From assembly GCF_020906515.1 (NCBI RefSeq), contig NC_085852.1:3286001-3350000 (forward strand): a stretch of DNA of 64,000 nucleotides. Reading direction: 5' to 3'. The DNA comes from Vanrija pseudolonga (Eukaryota > Basidiomycota > Tremellomycetes > Trichosporonales > Trichosporonaceae). Shown piece after piece: positions 35,678 through 45,632 of this stretch (position 1 is its first letter; each line of letters begins with the position of its first letter). A program made the translations under genes and the position numbers. Below the pieces are notes generated by a model. The model did no database searches and was not told the DNA's origin. It saw nothing but the letters and a program-made list of their open reading frames with translations.

Positions 35678-37429
35678 ATGGCCGGTGGAGTCAAGAAACC
35701 CATCAACGTATTCCGCTCTGGTTCTCGGTCCTGTCGTTTGGTCTCCTCGGCGCCGCGCGCGGTATCGACGAGGGTCTCATCTCAGGCGCCTTCAAGTCCA
35801 AGCACTTCCAGAAGCTCATCCACTATGACACGTTCTCCAAGTCGGAGCAGACCAACGTCAAGGCCAACATTTCGTCCATGGTTCTGATGGGTTCGGTTGC
35901 CGGTTCGCTCTTGTAAGTCGTGCAGCACGGGACTCGCCGCCATGACCCAACTCACACCGCCCAGCGCCTTCTTCGTCTGTGACCGCATCGGTCGTCTCTG
36001 GGCCACTCGCCAACTCTGCGTCTGGTGGGTCGTCGGCATGGCTATGGTTCTCGGCAACAACGGCAACATTGGTCTCGTGTACGCTGGTCGCTTCATCGCC
36101 GGCTTTGGAATTGGTCAAACCCCCGTTGTCGGCCCCGTCTACCTCGCTGAAATCGCCCCGGCCTCTGTCCGTGGTCTCTGCACTTGTGTGTTCACTGGCA
36201 ACGTCTACCTCGGTATCAACCTCGCCTACTGGTCCAACTATGGCGCTGAGCGCGGTCTTGGATCGGACGTGGCGGCGCGCTGGATGATCCCGACATCGTT
36301 GCACATCATGTTCGCGACGCTCATTTTCACGCTTTCTTGGTGAGTTGCGGCCCCTCCCCTGGAGCAATCGCTAATATTCTCCAGGTTCCAGTACGAGTCG
36401 CCCCGTTACCTCGTCAAGAAGGACAGGATCGAGGAGGCAACCCGCACTATGAGCAAGATCCGTCGCCTGCCAGAGGACCACCCCTACGTCGTCAACGAGA
36501 TCAGCGCCATCAAGTTTGCCCACGACACTGAGGTCGCTGCTACTAAGGACATGACGATCTGGGGCATGATCAAGCAGACCCTCTCCAACAAGCAGAACCT
36601 CTTCCGTCTCTACCTCACGACCTCGGTCCAGTTCCTCTCCCAGTGGTCGGGTGCCGGCTCGATCACAATCTATGCCGTCGACCTGTTTGAGATTCTCGGC
36701 ATCACTGGCGGCGAGACCTCACTCCTTGTGACCGCTGTCTTTGGTCTCGTCAAGCTCTTTGCCGCCATCCTCTGTGCCCTCTTCCTCGTCGACGTTATTG
36801 GCCGCAAGCGCTCGCTGCTCATCGGTATCACGCTCCAGACCATCTCGATGCTCTACGTCGCTTCGTTCCTCACCTCCCAGCCCAAGCTCGGCGTCGACAA
36901 GAGCTACCACCTGCCTGCCAACAAGAAGGGCATTTCCATGGGCGCCATCGCCATGATCTACATCTCCGGTTTCGGCTGGGCCCTCGGCTGGAACTCGATG
37001 CAGTACCTGCTCACCTCGGAGCTCTTCCCTCTCAACATCCGTGCCGTCGCCACGTCTTGGGCCATGGCTCTCCACTTCCTCAACCAGTACGCCAACGCGC
37101 GTGCCGTCCCCAACCTCCTCGAGCCGCTCTCGCACGGCGGCATCACGCCGGCCGGCACCTTCTGGTCGTTTGCCTGCATCACCATCATTGGTGGCGCGTG
37201 GGTGTGGTTCTTTGTGCCCGAGACTGCCGGCCGCTCGCTCGAGGACATGGACAAGCTCTTCGAGCTCCCCTGGTACAAGATTGGCCGCTACGGCAACGCG
37301 TTCGCCGACGAGCAGGACGAGATCGAGCGCCACGCCGAGGACGAGAAGGCCGACAAGGCGCTCCACCTCGAGCACGCTGTGTCCAACACCACTGCCACGG
37401 TCCCTGCCCTCAGCAAGCAGAACGTCTAA
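35678..37429 (+). CDS. Sugar (hexose) transporter, MFS SP family (frame break near N-terminus)
   Basis: Exons 35678-35912, 35965-36339 and 36385-37429; introns 52 and 45 nt. Motifs: RGIDEGLISGAF, the substrate-family signature GRFIAGFGIGQTPVVGPVYLAEIAPASVRG, QFLSQWSGAGSITIYAVDLFEILG, and PETAGRSLEDMD after TM12. The start context is good (caac-ATGG, MAGGVKKPINVF), but frame continuity needs one more base near 35713-35716: MAGG...NVFR is in one frame and LWFSVLSFGLLG in the next. With that base the protein would be 551 aa, normal for the family. Sequence error is the simplest reading because everything downstream is intact. Plasma-membrane sugar uptake. A TATA box lies 84 bp upstream. Confidence 0.88.
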
Positions 37430-38802
37430 GAGTAGTCTTGAGTGATAGAAAAAAAGGGGGAAATGGTACAGTACATCATCTCACTTCCATCTACCCTGTT
37501 GTCTTTCTAGTAACGTGTGATCGGGAGGAAAGTGCAGTTGTTATGCAGTGTTGCTGTGATATAAAGGCTGTGGCGCCGGCACTGACTTGATAAACCACTC
37601 TCTCACCATCAAGCATTTTCTCGCACTTCACACACTTTCCAACTGATTGCGAACGGAAACGGTGTCCGGACAGCCGAGTGTCTTGCCTCTCAGAGATTCA
37701 TATTCCATCAGGCTGCTCTTCAGTTTGGGCCTGGTCGTCGCTCCATTGCTTCACTCCCTCTTCACTTCTACCCCTCTCGTCCATCAATCCATCAATTTGC
37801 AATGTAAACGCCAAGCACGCACTAACAACTCCCACAAACGCTCGCAACACACCCGTTGGAGGTCATCACGACGACCACGACCCATCGGATATCGCTCGGT
37901 ATTGATCGGATGGCTGGAGGAACGCGTCTCGGATCGTGTGAACGGAACAACTCCTCCACAATTAGCTTGCCAAGCCGCACTAAACTGTCTCGAGCCCCAC
38001 AACCTCTCCGCACCCACCGCAGGCAGCGAAGGCATGCCAAGCCCGACTGCTGGTGTGTGACACTTCCGGCGGATGGCCCTACTGTGAGTCATCGGCGAAA
38101 TCGAAGTCGTGTTATAGTGACCGGCCAAACCATTGTGCCTAACATCACCCATGAGGGGCACGGTGCTTCGGGAGAGAACGCGTGCAGCGTGCAGCGTGTC
38201 GCGTGGGTCGTGGGCCGTAGCGTGGCGACGCGACCTGCAAGCGAGCGCGTTGGCTCGGCCTCGTCATGATGGGTGCGGTGGGATGAACCCAGACTCCACT
38301 CCTCCCGAAGTTGAACCCAGAGTGCAGCGTTTAGCGCGCCACGGTCAACATGGTCATGGGCAATTGAACGCGGCTCATTAGTGAATCAATGGGGCCCAAG
38401 ACGTCGTCTGCGACACAGTGCGCTGGCGGGACCCGCGGCGCTGTCGACTTAGCAGCCTCTTCCGCCTGGACCCGTGGGATATCTCTAAGCTCCTCACTTC
38501 TTCACTGTCCTCGCGTGCTGGTGTGCAACAACGGCGCTGTTTGACAAGGGCGCCATGGCTCGAGGTCGTGGGCAATTGAGGCCGCGCGCTCACACGCCCA
38601 GAGCGCGCCCCGTAAGGCGTTGTCGGCCCCCACGCCCCTCTCATGCGCCGCCCGGCTTGGCACGCCGGCGGTATCGGGGCAAGCACGTGACTTTCCCACC
38701 ACCCACTGCTGCCGCTTCCCTGACGTTTCGACCTCATAAACAGTGACAACGTCGACATCGCCATCGCCATCGCAGCATCACCAGCATCACCCACAGACGA
38801 CC
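37430..38802. other. Intergenic, sugar transporter / membrane glycoprotein
   Basis: 1.37 kb. No coding or RNA feature supported. Confidence 0.45.
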
Positions 38803-40105
38803 ATGGCATTCAACCTCACCGTCGACGACTTTGACCCCCTGGTCGCGTACTCCAACTACGGCGACTGGCAGACGCCCAACCCGCAGGACAACCCAACGTG
38901 GTGGAACGCTACGCAGGATGTGACCGGCAGCCAATGGCACCAGGGTGGGTCTGGGAGCTGTCCACGCGCGCGCTGACGAGGGAGACACGTACCACCTCAC
39001 CACTGTTAGCGGCGCGCAGGCGTCCTTCAACTTTACGGGTAGGTGCACTGCGCCGTACATGGCTGATGGCAGGCTCTGCGCTGCAGATCTTCGGTGGCAC
39101 TGGCGCAAACCCCAACTACACGGTCAGCATCGACAACAACCCGTCGACGCTCACGACCGCGAACAACACCGCGGGCCGCACTCTGCTCTACGGTAACGAC
39201 TCGCTCCCCTTCGTGCCGCACACGGTTCAGATTACCAACCATGGCGGCGGGCTCCTGCTGGACCTCTTCGTCGTGGGCACCAAGCTGGGCGGCGACGGGT
39301 GAGTTGGTTTGGGGCGGGCACGGGGGGCGTGGGTTGGTTGCAGACGAGGGGCGTTGGCCGCAACGTGGGGCGGGAGAACGCCAAGCACACCCGCTTACTC
39401 CCTCAGCGCGACCTTCACCAACACTACGGTCGACGACCGCAGCACGCAGACCCTGTCCTTCCAGCCCGGCGGCGGCTGGACCCAGCAGACTGGCGACAAC
39501 TTCTTCAATCAGACGTCGACGTACACTGGCGCGCAGGGCGCAAATGTCGAGACCAACTTCACAGGTTCGTTGTTGTTCGTCCCCGTCTAACTCTAGGCTC
39601 CGCCGTGTGGGTCTACGGTGACCAGGTCAACGACCACGGTTCGTACACCGTCTATCTGAACAACACTGCCGTCGGGACATACACCCAGCGCTCGGGCTGC
39701 GCGAACGGCTACGCCAAGAGCTGCGAGAAGCTACACGGCCTGGCGTTCTTCGCTGGCCCGCTCCCCCAGGGCCAGCACCAGCTCAAGATTGTCAACGCGG
39801 GCACCAACGGGCAGGGCCAGCAGACGTTCTTTGGTGGGTTAGCCTGTGTGTGGTGGATGGGGCTGACGCCGCCAGACTTTGACTACCTCGAGTACACCAC
39901 CCCGAGTGTGTGGCCCCAGCTTGCTGTCGCCGGCGCGAGCACGAGCGCCGGCGGTTCCGCCTCGGGCACGAACACGGGCAGCGCGACCTCGAGCGCGCCG
40001 GCGACGACGTCGTCGCACAAGAGCGCTGCGGCGGACGGCGGCTTCGGTACCGCACTGCTTGCTGTCGTCGCTGCTGCGTGGGTCGTGCGCAAGGTCGTGA
40101 GCTAG
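38803..40105 (+). CDS. Membrane-anchored surface protein with two beta-sandwich domains
   Basis: Exons 38803-38944, 38985-39038, 39073-39298, 39407-39564, 39597-39833 and 39876-40105; introns 40, 34, 108, 32 and 42 nt; 349 codons. Two similar ~120-residue modules, the first with FNFTGSALQIFGGTG and the second with TNFTGSAVWVYGDQV, each followed by a Tyr-Thr-Val strand (YTVSIDNN, YTVYLNNT). This is the galactose-binding-like pattern common in basidiomycete surface proteins. Many N-x-S/T sites. A Ser/Thr/Ala-rich stalk leads to a hydrophobic C-terminus (GTALLAVVAAAWVV) that could be a membrane anchor or GPI signal. No classical signal peptide (MAFNLTVDDFDPLV), as is usual for that group. Ligand unknown. 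Confidence 0.75.
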
Positions 40106-41442
40106 GGGGGCGATGTGGCCACAACCCCACGCCGGATGGTAAACAGCAACAAGAAGCAGAACGCACCACTCACACACGCACGATCGTTACCAATGCACGA
40201 TGGACACTGATAGATCTGCTGCGGCCGTGGAGCCGGCCGGCGACTGCAGCGCGCCGCGCCGCACCCACGTGCCTGTCGCGCCAATAGACACTGCTGCCTA
40301 CACGTTTAATGTTCACGATGCATTCGGACCGAGATAAGTTTGGGGGGGGGGGGGGAGGCGTACCGGGCGTCCCGGGGATGTTCCGCAGGTGGGGTGGGCC
40401 CTGGTGGCTTGGTGCGAGAGCTCGGTCCGGAGGTCGCTGGGCCGATATCGGCGCCGAGGGTGACAACTTGGCTTGTGGGGCTGTGGGGCCTGCGAGGAGG
40501 TGGTCTGTGCTGGTCTGGTTGTCGGTCTGTGGGAGATGAGGTGGGTGGCGATGACGGTGACTCTTATCAGTGCAGCAGTGCTTCTCAGCTTGACGACGAG
40601 GCAAGCCAAGAACACCGAGTGTCCAAGCATTGAGGTACGCTGCGGCGGCTTGCCGTGGCAAAGAGGCACACGTCTTGGCGCCATCCTGCAGCCTGCAGCT
40701 GCAACACCTGCAGTTGTCGGCCGACCTGCCCACTGCCCGCCCACAGTGATCTCAGACACCGCGATGTGGCCGACATCGCGGGTCAGTCAACTTCGCTTGA
40801 GCGTCAATGTGAACCCCAGCTATTCCTGGCGTGCAGAATTGTCTCTGGCCACTAGCTAGCTAGCTGCCGCCGCATGCATGCATTCCGCTCTGGAGTCGAG
40901 TGTGTCGACCGAGACCCCACCGCCTCGAGGGCCAAAAGGCCCACAAGGTGGGCCAAGCGACGGCTTCTTACTGGCCAAGACTTTAAAAGCCTCAGCGCGG
41001 AATCAAAATTCTGCCACCCGGCGTGCGACCCGAGGCATCTTTGCCGCGATCCATCCTTCCACCAAGTGATCTATCGGGTCGCCGTCGCGATCAGGCAAAA
41101 TAAATTTGTACATTTGACGAGGCGAAAGCCCCAAGGACTCGAGAATGGCGGGCTCAAAGTGACCTGCTGCGCACCGCTTTGGACCGACAGGCCCCTACCT
41201 TGGCCCCCCCCTTGGCCTGCGTTGGCACCACGCGCTGCTCGCGATCAGGCGTGAGCTCCGGGACGCCTCTTTGGTTCACACACCGAGTCGTGCGACCGCG
41301 GAAAAGAAAGGAAAAGAAAAACTTCTTCGCCACTGCTGCTTACCCACAGAGAGGCTACTGACCCTCCCGTGAAACAGCATATAACTAGCCCCATCTGATC
41401 TCTGACCTCTTTCTTTCTCCAGCAAACCCGCTTCACACCTCA
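40106..41442. other. Intergenic, surface protein / MgtA-type ATPase
   Basis: 1.3 kb. A 14-nt G-run at 40342-40355. A polypyrimidine-CAG ending at ~41422, just after a CTGACC, looks like the acceptor of a 5' UTR intron of the ATPase gene; its donor was not identified. Confidence 0.4.
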
Positions 41443-41589
41443 ATGATCAACACTTCCGCTGCCTACAGCACCGCCTACCCTATCCAACACATGGCTACCA
41501 CCTCTGCCTCCGCCGCCTTCTACCAGAATGTCCTCGACCGCCCGCAGCGCTACGACCCCATCGGAGGAGGCCAAGTCCGTCTCCTTTGA
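41443..41589 (+). other. Upstream ORF overlapping the MgtA-type ATPase start
   Basis: ATG 41443 opens a 48-codon frame (MINTSAAYSTAY...) that ends at TGA 41587-41589, 62 bp inside the main ORF in a different frame. An overlapping uORF would lower initiation at 41528 unless leaky scanning occurs. Alternatively the true protein starts here and the frames are joined by an unseen splice or a base error. Confidence 0.45.
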
Positions 41590-44500
41590 GCACGCGGCCC
41601 CCCAGACCCTGGCAAAGGTCAACAACAACGCTGTTACCCTCGTTGACCCGGTCCACAAGCCGGCGTCCTATGGCACGTTTACGTCCCGCCTGCGCCGCGC
41701 CTTTGGGCGCAAGGACAAGGCCCGCAGCCTCAGCGACACGGTCGAGGCTGCCATCTCGGCCCGCCTTGGCGGCCTCGCCACCCAGTCGCCTGATGCCGTT
41801 CTCGCCGCCCTCGAGAGCGACTGGGGCGGACTGAGCGCGACCGCCGTCGACGCCAAGTTCAAGACATTCGGCCCCAACGCCCTCGAGCCGGACAACAAGC
41901 TCAAGGTGCCCCACCTGCTCTTCACCGCCCTCGTCAACCCGTTCTCCGTCGTCCTCGTCTGCCTCGCCATCATCGCCATCGCCACCGGCGACCACGCAAC
42001 CTTCACCGTCATCATGGTCATGGTCGTCGTTTCGGCATCGCTGCGCTTCTGGCAGGACCTCAAGTCGGTAGTCAAGGCCAAGCGACTCGCACAGGGCGTC
42101 AAGACCATGGTCCATGTCCGCCGCAAGAACTTTGACATGAGCACCGAGACGGTTGTCGAGTCTGCCGAGCTCGTCCCCGGCGACGTGCTCGAGCTCCGCT
42201 CGGGTGACCTCATCCCTGCCGACTGCATCCTCCTCAAGGCGAGCAGCCTGAGCGTGTCTCAGAGCATGCTCACTGGCGAGGCTCTGCCTGTTGACAAGAC
42301 CCCCTACGCCCCCGACGATGTCGAGGTGGCCAAGGAGACCGACTCGACCGGCGACATGTGGGCTGCCAACGTTCTGCTGTCTGGCACGAGCGTGGCCTTT
42401 GGCCAGGGCCTCGCCGTCGTCGTCACCACCGGCACCAAGACGTACTTTGCCTCGATGGGCGACGCGCTCACCGGCCCCCGCAAGTCGAACGCCTTTGAGC
42501 GCACCGTCCGCCGCGTGTCTTACCTGCTCCTTGCGGTCACCATCCTCATGGCGCCGATTGTGCTCGTGATCCAGGGTACGATCAACAAGTCCTCGGGCTG
42601 GAAGAACGCGCTGCTCTTCGCGCTCTCCGTTGCCGTCGGTCTTACCCCCGAGATGCTCCCCGTTGTCGTCAACGCCAACCTTGCCCGCGGCGCCATCCTC
42701 CTTGCGCGCAAGAATGTCCTCGTCAAGCGCCTCGACGGTGTCCAGAACCTCGGCGGCATCACCACGTTCTGCACGGACAAGACGGGCACCCTCACGATTG
42801 ACAAGGTCGAGGTCCACTCGAGCCTCACGATGCAGAACAAGGAATCGATCCGTCCTCTCCACCTCACTGTTGTCAACTCAACCCTCCAGACCGGCGCCCG
42901 CTCCCTTCTCGACACGGCTGTCATCAACGCCAACGACGGCACCCACGGCCCTGAGATTGACATGAACGACCTGTTTGTGGAGAAGGTCCACGAGATCCCC
43001 TTCGACTCGGCCCGCCGCATGCTCTCTGTGGTCGTCAAGGACAAGCGTGCCCAGCACACGGTCATCACCAAGGGTGCCGTCGACGAGGTCCTCTCGCGCT
43101 GCAAGTCGTTCACCACCTCTGACACTGGCTCGCTCTTCGAGACCACCTCGGCCCAGCCCCTGAGCACGGCACACAAGGCGATCGCCAAGGCCACTGCTCT
43201 TTCGCTCAACACCCAGGGTCTCCGCCTCGTCGCCGTTGCCATCCGCTCGCTCGGACAGATGGGCGAGTTCACTGAGGAGGACCGCCACTCGGACTGGGTC
43301 GAGCAGGACCTCACGCTTGTCGGCTTTGTCGCCTTCCTCGACCCGCCCAAGGAGGACGCCAAGCAGGCCATTGTCGACCTCCGTGCCCTCGGCATCCGCA
43401 TCAAGATCCTCACTGGCGACGCTCCCGAGATTGCCCGCAAGGTCGCCGTCCAGGTCGGCCTTCTCACCGACGAGGAGGCCGCCCAGCCCGAGACCGTCAT
43501 CACTGGCGAGGGCCTCTCGGTGCTCGTCGGCGAGCTCACCGTCGAGGACGTCACCGCTGCAGTCAAGAACGCTACCGTCCTTGCCAAGCTTTCTCCCTTC
43601 CAGAAGCGCCAGGTCGTCGAGCTCCTCCAGGCCGACGGTGAGGCTGTCGGCATGATGGGCGACGGTGTCAATGACGCACTCGCCCTCCAGGCTGCCGACG
43701 TCGGTATCTCGGTCGACACGGGCACCGAGGTCGCCAAGTCTGCGTCCGAGATTATCCTCCTCGAGAAGTCGCTCGCCGCCGTCGTCGAGGGTGTCCTGCT
43801 TGGCCGCAAGTCGATGGTCAACACGATCAAGTACTTCAAGATGACTCTTTCTTCCAACGTGAGTGCCGTGTCGCAGACTGACCCCATGTCGTCCTTGCCC
43901 AAACGTATCTGTAATCTACGGTCTTGAATCCTCTTCAATCCCGGGAGATTGCAGATACCTTTGTAACTAGGCGGCGTGGGGTGCAGTGGGGGGTGGGAGC
44001 GGTTCGGGACGAGGTGTGGTGGTGTTCTTTGAGCTGTGAGCCTGTGGCTCACAGTTGACGACGTGGAGCTGTGGTGGGAGAGCAGCTGGCCAAGTTGGGA
44101 AGATGCCTGTGGCTCTTCACCATCGCATGTGGCACGGAGACGAGGCATGGCTGGGCCCGTAGAACCCTACTGACCCCCGACCAGTTCGGCAACGTCTTCT
44201 CGGTGATGGCGGCGTCCTTCTGGCTGCCGTACCAGCCCATGCAGCCGCTGCAGCTGCTGATCCAGAACATCCTGTACGACCTGTCGCAGTCGGCCATCCC
44301 CTTTGACAATGTCGACGAGGACATGCTCGCCGTCCCGGTGCAGTGGTCGCTCATGAGCATCCTCCGCTTCATGCTCGTCTTTGGCCCCACCTCGTCCATC
44401 TTCGACATTGCCACCTTCTCGCTCAACTGGTTCTACTACGGCATCCGTGGCGAGAACGACGCCGGTGTCGCCATTGCCCAGACACACTGGTTCCTCGAGG

Positions 44501-44775
44501 GCTCCATGACCCAGACTCTTGTCGTCTACATCTTGCGTACCGACAAGATTCCCTTCATCCAGTCTCGCCCCTCTATCATCTTTGCCTGCGTCGTGGCGAC
44601 CATGCTCATTGTGGCCCAGGTGCTGCCATGGATCCCTGGACTCAACACTGCCTTCCAGTTTGTGCACCCAAAGGCGCTCATCTACCCCTTCCTCGTCGGT
44701 GTCGCTGTCACCTACTGCGCATTGGTCCAGCTCATGAAGGTGTTCTACACGCGCATCTTCCACGAGTGGTTCTAG
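41528..44775 (+). CDS. MgtA-type (P3B) P-type ATPase, probable Mg2+ importer
   Basis: Exons 41528-43858 and 44185-44775; 974 codons. P-ATPase hallmarks: TGEA at residues 249-252 (actuator), DKTGTLT with phospho-Asp417, GDGVND at 711-716 and the MgtA-like GISVDTGTEVAKSASEIILLEKSL. C-terminal membrane helices include FGNVFSVMAASFWLPYQPMQPLQLLIQNILYDLSQ and NWFYYG. The N-terminus is polar with GTFTSRLRRAFGRKDKAR. P3B ATPases import Mg2+ and are best known from enteric bacteria. The only intron is 326 nt, long for this region; if retained it adds a short tail and stops, removing the last membrane half. Plasma membrane or vacuole not resolved. Confidence 0.92.
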
Positions 44776-45421
44776 GTGACGGCTGTCGTATCCCTCTTCT
44801 TCTCCCTGCCCCCCCGTTGATAACTTTTGCTCTTTCCTAGTCTTTATGCATTCCAAATACACGTGGATGCCGCAGAGCATGCGAGCATGTGAGCATGCTC
44901 ATCGCTTTCTCGACGCCACGTGCACTGCCCCTAGCACTGTAGCACTATCACGCATCGCCTCATGGCCATCACACAAGTCGCCGCCGACACTGCGACACTG
45001 CCCGCTGTCCATCAAATGTCTCCGTTCCGCGCATCGCCTCGACCCACCTTCCCTGTCTTCCTCGCCTTCCCTCGCCTCGCCCCCCCCGGTGCAGTCCAGT
45101 CAACCATTTCGCCCCCAGACTTGAACGCGGCCGCGTTGAAACAAGCTGTCAGGGACGCGACTGAACCCTGACAGGCACAAAAGTCGTTCTACAGTGAGTG
45201 TCGACCGTGGGAAAGTTACTCTACGCGGGGCAATATACGTCAGGGCCGGAGTTGTGGTGGCTTGGCGCCCCGTGTATCGAAAGCGGTCTGTGCGTGGTGA
45301 GTTGACGGGACTGTCTCTCTCTCTCTGGCGCCGGCAACAACATTCAGAGAGTGTCAGTCGGCAAGTGAGCCATCTTTGACCTTGCCCCCGCCGTGCAAGA
45401 CTTCATAACTGCCGACTGCCT

Positions 45422-45458
<37 letters not shown>

Positions 45459-45632
45459 CTTCTCCCAACAACATCCTCCTCAAACACATCGGCCCTCAGC
45501 TCCTAGCGGTGAGTCCCAGCTGATAGCACATCTCCCGAACCCACAAACTGACCTCCCCAGTGCCTCCGCATCGCCCAGCACACCCCTCCCCATCACCTCC
45601 CTCACCTACCACACCTTCCCTCCCCCACCACC
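44776..45632. other. Intergenic, ATPase / PARP
   Basis: 0.86 kb with the CT microsatellite at 45425-45455 in the probable PARP leader or promoter. A probable 5' UTR intron (GTGAGT...CCCCAG) lies at about 45509-45560. Confidence 0.45.
45425..45455. repeat. (TC)n microsatellite
   Basis: 31-nt uninterrupted TC run, ~180 bp before the PARP ATG. CT-rich leaders are common in fungal promoters. Confidence 0.9.

Noticed and set aside
41495-44148. Long antisense frames (455 and 542 codons) across the MgtA-type ATPase
   Set aside because: Mirror images of strongly biased codon use; no family signature.
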